A DNA stretch of 64,000 bases from an uncultured Eisenbergiella sp. (GTDB lineage Bacteria > Bacillota > Clostridia > Lachnospirales > Lachnospiraceae): positions 1-64,000 of the forward strand of contig CANQFM010000008.1 in the NCBI GenBank assembly GCA_947598825.1, read 5' to 3'. Below are positions 42,995 to 52,662 of this stretch, one piece after another. A model generated the notes under the pieces. It did not search any database. It saw only the letters and a list, made by a program, of their open reading frames with translations, and had not been told where the DNA came from. Position 1 is the first letter of the stretch; each line of letters starts with the position of its first letter. The translations under genes and the position numbers were made by a program.

Positions 42995-43405
42995 ATGAGA
43001 AATTTACTTCAAAAGAAGCTCAATAGAAAGGGCTTCACGCTGGCCGAGTTGCTGATCGTCGTAGCGATTATTGCCATTCTGGTGGCGATTGCGATGCCGA
43101 TCTTCTTTGGTGCTTTGGAAAAGGCAGAACGTGCGGTTTATGATGCTGATGTTCGTTCCCTTAAAGCTGCTGGTATTGCTTACATTTTGTATAATCATGA
43201 TGATACAAGTAAAGTTCCTCCGGCGAGTGCAGATGGTTGGACTATCACTGGAACTGTAAGCGTAAATGGTGATATAACCGGCGTATCAGTAGCTGCTGCT
43301 AGTGGTGATGAAACGACAGATTACGATACTGAGTGGAAAACTCGCACTAAAAACGCACCTGTAACTTTGAAAGTCACGGTTAAAGAAACTGTAACCACAG
43401 ATTAA
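42995..43405 (+). CDS. Major type IV prepilin
   Basis: 136 residues. A class III signal RKG followed by FTLAELLIVVAIIAILVAIA, with Glu5 after the predicted cleavage at Gly13, then the alpha1 helix and a small 85-residue head rich in Thr, Val and Asp. AAAGGAGGAGAG precedes the ATG. The head region has clearly lower GC than the flanking genes, as usual for variable pilin heads. It is the likely main subunit, placed right after pilC. Confidence 0.92.
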   Translation: MRNLLQKKLNRKGFTLAELLIVVAIIAILVAIAMPIFFGALEKAERAVYDADVRSLKAAGIAYILYNHDDTSKVPPASADGWTITGTVSVNGDITGVSVAAASGDETTDYDTEWKTRTKNAPVTLKVTVKETVTTD

Positions 43406-43498
43406 TTTTCTGCTTTCAACATCATTATCATTTTCTTTTTACTATATCAACATATACGGTTTATTATTTGCTGGTCAAACAGATATTGGTTCATGATT

Positions 43499-43539
43499 CC
43501 CCCGCCAACGGGTTGCGGCGGGGGCCCCTTCGCGGGGAA
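43499..43539 (+). terminator. Hairpins after the major pilin gene
   Basis: CCCCCGCC (43499-43506) pairs with GGCGGGGG (43517-43524), and directly behind it CCCC-TTCGC-GGGG forms a second stem ending near 43537, followed by AATTTGGTT. There is no T run, so this may be a processing or stability element that raises pilin mRNA over the downstream genes. Confidence 0.5.
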
Positions 43540-43578
43540 TTTGGTTGGTATTGGTGTTACTGCAAATTTGATCAATAG

Positions 43579-43761
43579 GCAGAAGAGTATTTTAAGGCTT
43601 CTGGCGGAGGATTTAAGGAAAACTATGTTGATGGGTTCAGTAGTTTGCCGGGATCCAGAGTAATATCAGAATATGCTGTCGTCAATAAAGGTGGAGATGG
43701 TAATATGACAGTTTTTGTCTTTCTTAGCCCCATTGATTTAGAAACTTCTTCCGGCGACTGA
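43579..43761 (+). pseudogene. Remnant of a pilin-like gene 3' end
   Basis: A 60-codon frame directly after a stop (AEEYFKASGGGFKENYVDGF, continuing to SPIDLETSSGD) with no usable start codon or ribosome site. Composition is low-GC like the pilin head upstream. It looks like the end of a lost or decayed second pilin or small pilus gene. The rest of the 514-bp gap between the pilin gene and pilD holds only hairpins. Confidence 0.4.
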
Positions 43762-43919
43762 CTTTTATTGCAGAAATAAGAATTTTATTTATGCCACCCA
43801 TCCGCTTACGGCTTGAGGCCGGGGATCGGAGCCAGGGGCGGGCTGTCCGGCGCGGACATTCCGGCCGTGGCCCTGAGCCATGTTTTTTAAACAAAAAAGA
43901 TAACCATAGGAGGCAGTTC

Positions 43920-44705
43920 ATGGCGTTTCGCGCCCTGCCGCCCTTCGCGGCGGCCTATCTGCTGTTTTTGGCGGCCCTGGCCGGGGCCTGCGCAGGCAGC
44001 TTTGTCAACTGCGCCGCCCTGCGTTGGCCGACGGGGGAAAAACTCCCGCGGGGGCGTTCCCGATGCCCGGCCTGCGGCCACGCCCTGGGGGCGGCGGATC
44101 TGATCCCCGTTGTAAGCTGGGTTTTTCTCAGAGGAAAATGCCGGTATTGTAAAGCGCCGGTGTCCAGGCGCTATCCGTTTGCCGAGGTGCTGTGCGCCCT
44201 GCTGTGGGTCAGCGCGGCGGCCCGGTTCGGCCTGTCTTTTGAGACGGCAGAGCATTGTCTGCTGTTTTCGATCCTGCTGTTTTTGTCCCTGGTGGACTGG
44301 GACGTGATGGAGCTGCCCGACGGGCCGATATTGGCTGGAACGGCGGCGTTTCTGGTCTTTCTTCCTGCTTACGAAGCCCCCCTTTTGCGGTTAAAGGAAG
44401 GGATCGTCGGCGCGCTTGCCCTGGGGGGCGGGCTGCTGCTCGTGGTGTTGGTCATGGACCGGCTGCTGGGCAGGGAGTCCATGGGCGGCGGGGACATCAA
44501 GCTGCTTGCCATGCTGGGGCTGTATACCGGCCCGGCGGCGGGGCTGTTTTTGCTGCTTCTGGCCTGTTTCATCGGGTTGGCGTTTGCTTTTTTGGGGAGA
44601 AAAAAAGGGGCGTTTCCTTTCGGCCCGGCGCTGGCGCTGGCCGCATGGCCTGCGGCGTTATGGGGGCGGGAGATCGCAGCGTGGTATCTGGGACTTTTCC
44701 TGTAG
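43920..44705 (+). CDS. pilD: Prepilin peptidase (PilD/GspO)
   Basis: 261 residues, polytopic aspartic protease that removes prepilin leaders and N-methylates the new end. The N-terminal methylase domain keeps the zinc CxxC pairs (CPACG and CRYCK). Catalytic Asp residues lie in LVDWDVMELPD and MGGGDIKLLA (the GxGD motif). ATG 43920 follows ATAGGAGGC at 7 nt; the frame is open upstream but without family similarity. It should process all five prepilins of this locus. Confidence 0.92.
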   Translation: MAFRALPPFAAAYLLFLAALAGACAGSFVNCAALRWPTGEKLPRGRSRCPACGHALGAADLIPVVSWVFLRGKCRYCKAPVSRRYPFAEVLCALLWVSAAARFGLSFETAEHCLLFSILLFLSLVDWDVMELPDGPILAGTAAFLVFLPAYEAPLLRLKEGIVGALALGGGLLLVVLVMDRLLGRESMGGGDIKLLAMLGLYTGPAAGLFLLLLACFIGLAFAFLGRKKGAFPFGPALALAAWPAALWGREIAAWYLGLFL

Positions 44706-44724
44706 ACGGGAAGGAGAAAAAGGA

Positions 44725-45717
44725 ATGAGTGACTTAAAGGGAAAATGCGTGGGGTTCGACCTTGGCGGCCGGAACCTGCATATCGCCGTGCGAAACAGGA
44801 AACGTCCGGGGCGTATCGTTGTGACCGACACGCCGGAAGGACTGGTGCGGGACGGCCAGATCCTGTCCTGGCAGGCGATGAGCGATTTTTTGAAGGATCT
44901 GCGCAAGCAGGAAAAGCTGCGGGTGCGGGACGTATCCCTGGTGCTGCCCCAGCAGGCGTGTTATTTTCGCCGGTTCACGACGGTCTATATGACGGCGGAA
45001 CAGTTGAAATTCAATTTGCCCTATGAGTTCAGGGATTATATCACGTCGGGCAAAGACGAGTATAACTATGACTATTCCGTGGTGGAAACGGTCCGGGACG
45101 AAACCGGCGCGCCCAAAGAACTGGATCTGCTGGCCGGGGCCGTCCGCAAGGATCTGATGGCGGAATACAACGCCATGTTTCACCGGGCGGGATTTCGGCT
45201 GCGCGCGGCGGTGCCCGTGGAGATGTCGTATATCAACCTGATCCGCGCCGCCGGGCAGGAAAGCCACGGCCACTGTATTTTGGATCTGGGCCATACCGGC
45301 ATCCGCCTGTATATGTTCGCCGGAGATCGTTACGAGAGCGTCCGGGCTTTGGACTACGGCTACGCGGAGGTACAGGACGCGGTGGCGGATCATTTTGGCG
45401 TGGATCCCCGTCTGGCGGAAACGTATCTTAAAGAGGATTATGAAAAAGCGTCCGCCCTGCCCGCCTGTCAGGATATTTACGGCAGCATCGCAACGGAGGT
45501 CCTCAAGGCGGTGAACTTTTATCGTTTCAATAACCAGGGGAAAGAACTGACCCACATCCATTGCTGCGGAGGAGGAGCTAAAAACGCTGTCCTGCTGGAA
45601 ACGCTGCGCGACGTCCTTCCCCTGCCGGTAGAAGATATAGGCGAATTTTGGGGCGAAAAAGATCTGCCCGAAGGCGCGCCGCTGGCCGCCGCGGCAGTCG
45701 GCGCCACCATGCAGTAA
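44725..45717 (+). CDS. pilM: Type IV pilus actin-like assembly protein (PilM)
   Basis: 330 residues, ActA/FtsA-like ATPase fold: phosphate 1 GFDLGGRNLHIAV, phosphate 2 CILDLGHTGIRLYMF and adenosine loop HCCGGGAKNAVLL. Cytoplasmic; binds the N-terminus of PilN (the next gene). AAGGAG precedes the ATG at 8 nt. The usual pilMNO order is kept, with no pilP or secretin pilQ, as expected for a cell without an outer membrane. Confidence 0.9.
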   Translation: MSDLKGKCVGFDLGGRNLHIAVRNRKRPGRIVVTDTPEGLVRDGQILSWQAMSDFLKDLRKQEKLRVRDVSLVLPQQACYFRRFTTVYMTAEQLKFNLPYEFRDYITSGKDEYNYDYSVVETVRDETGAPKELDLLAGAVRKDLMAEYNAMFHRAGFRLRAAVPVEMSYINLIRAAGQESHGHCILDLGHTGIRLYMFAGDRYESVRALDYGYAEVQDAVADHFGVDPRLAETYLKEDYEKASALPACQDIYGSIATEVLKAVNFYRFNNQGKELTHIHCCGGGAKNAVLLETLRDVLPLPVEDIGEFWGEKDLPEGAPLAAAAVGATMQ

Positions 45718-45732
45718 AGGAGGAAGCGGGCG

Positions 45733-46338
45733 ATGGCCGGAAAGAAACAAACCAGGGAAAAGAAAGGGAAGCCCCCCGTTAAGATCACCCTGAATCTGTA
45801 TGTAAAAGAGAAAAAACCGCTGCGGCTCTCCAGGCTGATCCCCGGCGTGCTGGCGGTGCTTTTGCTGGCGGCGTTGTTCGGAAAGTTCGCGGTGCTGGAT
45901 CGGTACGCGGCGGTGGCCGCAGCCCAGGAAAAGCTGGCCGCCGAACAGGCCGAGCTGGACGCGATCCGGGAAACCTATGCCGATTATGATAAAGTGCTGG
46001 CGGAATACCGCAAGTACAATTACACCGGTTTTGACAGGACGATCGCCGATCGGCTGGATATCCTGGCGATACTGGAAAACAAGGTATTCCCTATGGGGGA
46101 TGTGGAGCGGATGTCGGTCACCGGAAAGACGCTTTCCATGACCATTACGGGGCTGAGCTTAAGACAGGTGTCGGGCCTTTTGAAACGGCTGGAAGCCGAA
46201 CCGCTGGTGAACCAGGTAACGGTGTCCACGGCGGGTTACGGCGAAACGCCGCAGGACGAAACGGCAGCGGCGGTCCCTGTGGCCAATATGACGGTAGAGC
46301 TGGCGGACGCAGATTCGCTGGAGGGAGGTGAGGACTGA
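45733..46338 (+). CDS. pilN: PilN-like pilus alignment protein
   Basis: 201 residues. The basic N-terminus carries the conserved short motif ITLNLYVKEKK (PilM-binding type), followed by one membrane helix (LIPGVLAVLLLAALFGKFAV, about 36-55), a coiled-coil (AAAQEKLAAEQAELDAIRE) and a ferredoxin-like fold. Identified by position between pilM and pilO as much as by sequence. Its stop codon shares a base with the pilO start. Confidence 0.82.
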   Translation: MAGKKQTREKKGKPPVKITLNLYVKEKKPLRLSRLIPGVLAVLLLAALFGKFAVLDRYAAVAAAQEKLAAEQAELDAIRETYADYDKVLAEYRKYNYTGFDRTIADRLDILAILENKVFPMGDVERMSVTGKTLSMTITGLSLRQVSGLLKRLEAEPLVNQVTVSTAGYGETPQDETAAAVPVANMTVELADADSLEGGED

Positions 46339-46889
46339 TGGCAAATCTCATGAACCGCAGTTTCTCCCGCCGGGAAAAGATCCTGATGCTGGTGCTGGCG
46401 CTGGTCGGAATGGTGGGGGTGTATTTTTATCTGGTCCACTTCCCCGTGACGACGCAGCTTGCTGAGATCGAAGAGCAGCGGGCAGCCGTGGCCGACGATA
46501 CCGTTATCGCCCAGGCGCGCCAACAGGTGTATCAGTCCATGAAAGCCGAACTGGAGGAAATTTTCTCCATGCCGGAGGATGAGATCACCGTCATGCCCAA
46601 GTACGACAACATCCAGGCTTTGATGCGTGAATTTAACGTTATTTTTGATGGGGCCGATCCGGAACTGAGTTTTGATCCGGTGACCGTCGAGGACGGCGTT
46701 GCCGTCCGGGTGATGCGTTTTACTTTTACCTCCGATTTAGAGCGGGCCAAGGAAATTTTGGCGCGGCTCACGGGGACGGGATATCGCTGTTTGCTCGACA
46801 GCCTTTCCATCACCCCGGAGGAAGGAAATCTGGAAACCGACGTTCTCCAGGTGTCCGGTACGATCACATTCTACGAGCAGGCGGATTGA
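46338..46889 (+). CDS. pilO: PilO-like pilus alignment protein
   Basis: 183 residues: one N-terminal membrane helix (ILMLVLALVGMVGVYFYLV), a coiled-coil stretch (TQLAEIEEQRAAVADD) and a ferredoxin-like C-terminal domain. Forms the inner-membrane PilN-PilO dimer that links the motor to the growing pilus. Coupled to pilN by a 1-nt overlap; a GGAGG site lies upstream of its ATG inside pilN. Confidence 0.8.
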   Translation: MANLMNRSFSRREKILMLVLALVGMVGVYFYLVHFPVTTQLAEIEEQRAAVADDTVIAQARQQVYQSMKAELEEIFSMPEDEITVMPKYDNIQALMREFNVIFDGADPELSFDPVTVEDGVAVRVMRFTFTSDLERAKEILARLTGTGYRCLLDSLSITPEEGNLETDVLQVSGTITFYEQAD

Positions 46890-46947
46890 CCCGCCTGTTT
46901 GCGCAGCGTTTTAAGCTTTTTGCGGCAGTCTTAGGGAGGTGAGCGCA

Positions 46948-49900
46948 ATGAAGAGGCCTTCAAACCAAAAACGCCGGGCCGGTTTTACCCTGGCCGAAAT
47001 ACTGGTAGCGGTAGCGATCTTGACGATCCTGCTGGCTCTTGCCGTGCCCAACGTGCTGGCCTACTATCGAAGGCTCAAGCTCGCCGAACTGGACGACAGC
47101 GCCCGCGCCATCTTCATGGCCGCGCAGAACCGCATGACCGCGATGATCAACGCGGGGGAAATGGAAAAGCTGACGCCGAACGGTACGACCGGTATAGGTA
47201 GTCTTACCGTCAGTTTTCTTGAGAAAGGTTCTACCGGCGAGCTTCTGCCCGCCGGTTCCATCGAATCGGATCTGGCGCAGGGAAATTATATCATAGAGTA
47301 TTTCCCGGAAAGCGGCGCGGTTTACGCGGTGTTTTTTACGGATGATAAAGATGGGATCAAGGACTATCCCGGTTCTTACAAAACTCTGCAATCGCGCGGC
47401 AGGACGGACCGTCTGGAGAAAAAACCGCTGGTGGGGTATTACGGCGACAGCGAGGAAAGGCAGATCGACCGCGTTGAGGTGGGACAGTTGCCAGTCCCTC
47501 AGGTGACGCTGACAAACGCCGAGGAATTGATGTTGGATATCGTGCTGCCCCCCATCACTTCTTCATCACCGGATTTTAAGGCAGAGAAGCTCAAACTGGA
47601 AGTGACGCTCTCCAACGCGACTTCCGCAAAAAAAACCATTGTTGAGGGCAAACCTGGAAACGGCACCACGATCCATCTGGCATTGGATACGCTGGAACCT
47701 TCTAATAATGCTGAAGCGCTTCTTTCTTCACTGGTAGATCCGAATGCAGCCCTGACCAACGAGTATAAATTCGGTGCGCATTTCAAGGATTGGGTTGGCA
47801 GTTCTGGCATTCAGCCGGGGGACGATATTAAGGTCACCGTGACCGTGTCCTATGCCAACGGCGGCAGCAGCGTGCAGTTTTTGCCCCAGACGGTGGTGGT
47901 GACCGGCAACAGTCTGTTTGCCAGTGTGGACGGCACGACTGCCAAAGTTGCCTACGGACGGCATCTGCAGAACCTGGATCCTGCGGTTTCCGGCGTGAAG
48001 GGTGATATCACCCAGGCCGAGCAGGTCAGAGAGATCGACTTTGAAAAAACGGGCGGAGGGATCGAATCCTGGGCCGCTACTTACGGAGACTTGGTCTTTG
48101 ATCCTATTGAGAACGCGAAACTGACTTCTTACGATGGCCGCAGTCTGCCCATCCGTAAGCTGAATGCGCAAAACAGCTCGGGGAGCGCGGGACTGTTTGG
48201 GGATATTACGAACAGTTGCACACTGAAAAATATTGTTCTTATCGACGGTAAAGCGAATGGAACCACTGTCGGCACACTGGCCGGAACGGCCCAGGGCGTG
48301 ACGGTTGAGAATTGCCAGGTGTATCTAGCAACGGAGGGCAAGGCTACCGGCGCTACGAACGATGCTCCGGCGGATATGCTTTCCGGCACGACTGTGGGCG
48401 GGTTGATCGGCAGCGCCACGGATTGTACGATTGAGAATAGTTTCGCATCTACCGTGGAAAATGGAAACACGGTAGGCGGCCTGCTGGGGACTGTCAGCGG
48501 CGGCACAGTGAAAAACTGTTATGCGGCGGGGTATCTTTCTGGCGGTACAGTAGGAGGCTTGCTGGGCGGCGCGTCCGGAACCGTGACGGTATCAGATTGC
48601 TATGCTGCGGGGATCATCGCCAAGGTTGACAGTACGGCGACTGTCTTGGCGGCAGCCGGACTTTGCCCGGACGCTATTTCGATCACAAACGGCTACGCCG
48701 CCGTGCGGTACGGAAAATCGCTGGAAGGAAAGACGGTAATCGGTACGACGAAGGCATCGGGCAATCAGATCCCTTATGTCAGACAGCCCGAAATGAATTA
48801 TCAAGGTTATGGCAAGCCGGTAACCACCAGCGAACTGAAGAAAAATGGAACCAGCGGAACCTGGCTGCATGAAAAAACCGAAGAAAATCCCAATCCTCTT
48901 TTCGCGGTATTCCCTTACTGGCAGACGAAGGAAACAACCACGCTCCAGCCGCCTTATCCTTATCCCATGCTCAAAGGCAGCAGCGGCGGTAGTATGCCCA
49001 TGATCCACTACGGCGACTGGCTGGAAGCGGAGAGCGGAGGATTTTTGGCGTACTATGAGAAATATAAGGATAATAATGTTTATGGGCTGCATACGAATTA
49101 TGCGGTGGGAGATGATGCGGCTTCAACCGCTATCAACACGCTGACCGATGGTGTGGTTGAGGATGACGGTTACGCAATTCTCTGCGAGGGCGATGCGCAG
49201 CCGAGCATAAAGATCGGCGCAACGGAATACTCGGCGTCTGCGGCAGATCCCAATAAGCTGATCAAGCTCACCAATGGAACCGTCGAAATCGATGGCAAAA
49301 CCTATCAGCTTTACGCCCTGCCGGACGCAGCGCTGGAAGTTCCGGCTTCGGTCGAATCCTATTATACAAAAGTTGTCGTGGGCGGAAATGAAAGTGAACC
49401 CTATTACTTCAACCCTCATTTTGCCTGCGAAGCGTTCGACAGCGAGCCGTTTGCTACTTCTACGCCTGAGCAGCTTGCTGAGAAGCTTGCCGTACCTCAA
49501 CCTAAAACAGTGACCTTGCCTGCCGCATTTCCCACAGGAACCACCAGCGCGAATGATGTGATCATTCGCACGGCGCGGCAGTTGGCCGACCTGGCGGCAT
49601 ATACAAAATATGTGGATCCGTCGGTCGCTGGCGGCACGGCAAACGCCGTGTACGAAAAGGCGCTGGCATGGAATTATCATCAGTTGTTGGATATCGATTA
49701 TACGACATATACGGGGCATTCTTTCCAGACTGGTAAGGAGAAGGCTTATGCCCAGCTCCCCGCCCAGCTTGTCGGCGGCAGCTATGACGGCTATGGGCAC
49801 ACCATCAGCAATCTGTATCTCACAGCCGGTGCTGATAACAACGCGGGACTGTTCGGCACGGTCAGAGCGGCGGCAGACCCTGTCACAGGCGCTGCTATCA

Positions 49901-52638
49901 GCGGTACGCTGCAAAATATACATATGCTCCAGATCGATGTTTCCAATACTTTATCCGCCAGCGTGCCTGGGAATTTCGGCTGTCTGGCAGGTGTGGTCGA
50001 TGGAGGGACTTTACAGGACATTACCCTGGAGACGGTGGCCGTGAGCGACGCGAACGGCGTTGAAAATACCGGCGGTATGGTTGGTGAAGTCACTAATGGA
50101 AGTACGCTGACAAACATTGTTATCAAAGAATCGACAGTGACATCTACTTATGCGACGGACACCGGTGGCATGGCCGGTAAAATCACGGGCGGCAAGACGT
50201 CAACCGTCCGCCTGACGAACACAGAAGTGATCGGCGCTAACGGAAATACCGGTGGTATGGCCGGTGCGGTCAGCAATGTCGAGATGGAGGACTGCGGGAT
50301 TTATGTGGAGGCGAACGAACCGGCCGATCGTGCGGCCAAATATGGAGATTGCACCATTACTTCAACCGGAGCTAATACAAATACAGGTGGTTTGATCGGT
50401 TCTGCCGATGAAAGCGCAAATATCAGTTCCAGCTTCGCGTCTGTAAAGGTCAGCGGCCCCAGCGGATCCATCGGCGGCTTTGCCGGTAAGCTTGACAAGG
50501 TAACCGTCAAGGATTGCTATTCTGGCGGGCATACCGTGGGCAAGAAGTATGACGGCAGCGATGGGAACGTTTCCGGCACCGGAAAAGTGGGCGGATTTGC
50601 AGGGAGTATTAGCAGCACTACTTTCAGCGGAGTATGTTATTCCACCTGCTCTGTGAAAAGCGACGATCAAAGCAAAAGCAGTCGTGGACGTTTCGCCGGA
50701 GAAGGGAATGTCAATACGGGCGCGACCATATATGCTCTGGGTGATTCATTTGATAGTGATGGGAACAAACAGGATCCGAGAACTGAAAACAATGTGCAAA
50801 CTACTATGTCCGTGCAAAAGCCGGGTAAAGCTTCCTACCCTTATGACAGTATGTTGAACGGAAAGGAGTATCCTTATCCGAGCAATCAGACGACGCACTA
50901 CGGTGACTGGCCGCAGGGCGGCGCCACGGCGGGGTGTTTTTATTGGGAGATTGAAGACGGACAGTATCATTTCTACCTGTTGGAATTGGAAATCGAGGAT
51001 GATGACTGGCATGCGATAGGATTTAGTGGTAAAAATAGCGCCACGCGTATCGAAAATCTTTGTCATAATTACGATACCAATCCTATTACGGACTATGGGT
51101 ATGGATTTTTTACGGCTGCCACGGATGGGAGCAAGTTAAGCGTGAATGGAAATTACAAACCAGAGGAAGAATATCCAGAATTAAAGACTGCGCTTGCTCA
51201 ATATCTGCAAACATCTGAAACAGGGCAGGATTTTACGACTGTGGATAAGTTAACAGGGCAGGTTACGACCGTGGATTACTTTAATGTAAAGAAGGTTGTG
51301 ACAAGCGGCCTTGGCCTGGAGGGCGTGACATTTAACTATGATAATCATCGTGTGGAGGTTGGCTTCAATCTGGCTTTTGGCGCGGCGTTGGCGACAGCAA
51401 ACGGTGCTGTGGATGTGGATGGTAATAAGGTCAGCGAGGTACCGACTCAACGTGATCAGTATGGGAGAATAACATACGAGAACGGTGTGAGAACTTCGGC
51501 TTATCCTTGTCAGGTTCGGAACATCGATCAATTGACACATGTTCAAAATTATCTTGACAGTGCATTTGTGCAGGGACATGACCTGAATGGTTATCAGAGC
51601 GATAGCGGTACTATGCAGACAATTTCCCCTGCTGTTAATGGTACTGACTTTAAAGGAATTTATAATGGGAACTGTTATCGCATTCTGGATCTGAACATAG
51701 CAAGCGACGAAAAAAACGCTGCATTGTTTGCTGGTGTGACAGATACTGGCATTGTTAAGAATGTGATCATGTACTCCACTCATGGCGCAACGATCAAGGA
51801 ACTTACCAACGGTAAGGCGTGCGTTGCAGGTATTGCAGGTGACCTCTATAACGGCGGTATTATCGAAAACTGTATCGTGGCGGGGTATACGATGCAGGCA
51901 GAATATAAAACTAACTCCCATCAAATCAGGGACTGGTGTATTGGCGGTATTGTCGGCTGGTTAGGTAGTAACTCCGGTATCAATAATTGTGAAGCTGTTG
52001 TAACATTGAAGAACACCAGGAACGATGTCGGACTTCTTGTAACTTCGGTAGATGGGGAGACTAAAACTACTGGGGTGTGTATGGGAGGCATTGTCGGTCA
52101 TGTAAGTAATGGTGGGAAGGATTGGATTAAAAACTGCTATGCCGGAGGTACGATTTGGGACGATAGCAGTAATCGGACTGCCCTTATCAGAGCTGGCGGT
52201 ATTGTTGGGTTACGAATGGGTAGTCATAATTTAGATTTGACAAACTGTTATTCTTACATGGGTTGGATTGGTGAAAAGGGGACAAACACTTCAGTATTTC
52301 CGATCATTGATCCGGAGAATCCTTACAAGGAAGGAACAACTGTTGAATTAGAGAATAAAAATCTATTTTATCTCAAAGATGACAGTAGTGATAACAGTAT
52401 GGGGACACAGGATGATGTGGATCCTATAGACAATATAGAAGCGTTAAATGAACGGTTCAAACAGGTGGACAGCGAGGGCCAGCTTATCTTCCACCCTGCG
52501 TCCTTTATCAACGGTGAACAGGTGCCAGATCCGGCGCCGGCTGATAAGGATTTTAACGGCGCGGTGGTGTCAGTACCGATCAATGGGGCAGGCGATGTGC
52601 AATACGTCCACTACGGCGAACTTCCTAAAGATCCTTGA
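46948..52638 (+). CDS. Giant prepilin-like adhesin with GLUG-type repeats
   Basis: 1896 residues. The N-terminus is a class III prepilin signal (NQKRRAG, then FTLAEILVAVAILTILLALA with Glu5) and pilin alpha helix, so it should be processed by PilD and join a pilus. The rest is repetitive beta structure with many GLUG-type units (GGLIGSATDCTIENSFAS, GGMVGEVTNGSTLTNIVI, GGIVGHVSNGGKDWIKNCY). The motif HYGDW/HYGEL recurs at 687, 1317 and 1888, marking three large modules. ATG 46948 follows AGGGAGG at 8 nt. Probable tip or shaft adhesin; no sortase signal or other anchor is present. Confidence 0.88.
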   Translation: MKRPSNQKRRAGFTLAEILVAVAILTILLALAVPNVLAYYRRLKLAELDDSARAIFMAAQNRMTAMINAGEMEKLTPNGTTGIGSLTVSFLEKGSTGELLPAGSIESDLAQGNYIIEYFPESGAVYAVFFTDDKDGIKDYPGSYKTLQSRGRTDRLEKKPLVGYYGDSEERQIDRVEVGQLPVPQVTLTNAEELMLDIVLPPITSSSPDFKAEKLKLEVTLSNATSAKKTIVEGKPGNGTTIHLALDTLEPSNNAEALLSSLVDPNAALTNEYKFGAHFKDWVGSSGIQPGDDIKVTVTVSYANGGSSVQFLPQTVVVTGNSLFASVDGTTAKVAYGRHLQNLDPAVSGVKGDITQAEQVREIDFEKTGGGIESWAATYGDLVFDPIENAKLTSYDGRSLPIRKLNAQNSSGSAGLFGDITNSCTLKNIVLIDGKANGTTVGTLAGTAQGVTVENCQVYLATEGKATGATNDAPADMLSGTTVGGLIGSATDCTIENSFASTVENGNTVGGLLGTVSGGTVKNCYAAGYLSGGTVGGLLGGASGTVTVSDCYAAGIIAKVDSTATVLAAAGLCPDAISITNGYAAVRYGKSLEGKTVIGTTKASGNQIPYVRQPEMNYQGYGKPVTTSELKKNGTSGTWLHEKTEENPNPLFAVFPYWQTKETTTLQPPYPYPMLKGSSGGSMPMIHYGDWLEAESGGFLAYYEKYKDNNVYGLHTNYAVGDDAASTAINTLTDGVVEDDGYAILCEGDAQPSIKIGATEYSASAADPNKLIKLTNGTVEIDGKTYQLYALPDAALEVPASVESYYTKVVVGGNESEPYYFNPHFACEAFDSEPFATSTPEQLAEKLAVPQPKTVTLPAAFPTGTTSANDVIIRTARQLADLAAYTKYVDPSVAGGTANAVYEKALAWNYHQLLDIDYTTYTGHSFQTGKEKAYAQLPAQLVGGSYDGYGHTISNLYLTAGADNNAGLFGTVRAAADPVTGAAISGTLQNIHMLQIDVSNTLSASVPGNFGCLAGVVDGGTLQDITLETVAVSDANGVENTGGMVGEVTNGSTLTNIVIKESTVTSTYATDTGGMAGKITGGKTSTVRLTNTEVIGANGNTGGMAGAVSNVEMEDCGIYVEANEPADRAAKYGDCTITSTGANTNTGGLIGSADESANISSSFASVKVSGPSGSIGGFAGKLDKVTVKDCYSGGHTVGKKYDGSDGNVSGTGKVGGFAGSISSTTFSGVCYSTCSVKSDDQSKSSRGRFAGEGNVNTGATIYALGDSFDSDGNKQDPRTENNVQTTMSVQKPGKASYPYDSMLNGKEYPYPSNQTTHYGDWPQGGATAGCFYWEIEDGQYHFYLLELEIEDDDWHAIGFSGKNSATRIENLCHNYDTNPITDYGYGFFTAATDGSKLSVNGNYKPEEEYPELKTALAQYLQTSETGQDFTTVDKLTGQVTTVDYFNVKKVVTSGLGLEGVTFNYDNHRVEVGFNLAFGAALATANGAVDVDGNKVSEVPTQRDQYGRITYENGVRTSAYPCQVRNIDQLTHVQNYLDSAFVQGHDLNGYQSDSGTMQTISPAVNGTDFKGIYNGNCYRILDLNIASDEKNAALFAGVTDTGIVKNVIMYSTHGATIKELTNGKACVAGIAGDLYNGGIIENCIVAGYTMQAEYKTNSHQIRDWCIGGIVGWLGSNSGINNCEAVVTLKNTRNDVGLLVTSVDGETKTTGVCMGGIVGHVSNGGKDWIKNCYAGGTIWDDSSNRTALIRAGGIVGLRMGSHNLDLTNCYSYMGWIGEKGTNTSVFPIIDPENPYKEGTTVELENKNLFYLKDDSSDNSMGTQDDVDPIDNIEALNERFKQVDSEGQLIFHPASFINGEQVPDPAPADKDFNGAVVSVPINGAGDVQYVHYGELPKDP

Positions 52639-52662
52639 TGCTTAACGAAAGGAGGCGCAACT

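Noticed and set aside
43791-43919. Longer N-terminus for the prepilin peptidase from ATG 43791
   Set aside because: The extra 43 residues are Arg/Gly-rich and unlike the family, and ATG 43920 has a perfect ribosome site.
49000-52600. CRISPR-like repetition inside the giant prepilin
   Set aside because: The repeats are coding, imperfect and unevenly spaced GLUG units, not short identical direct repeats with spacers.
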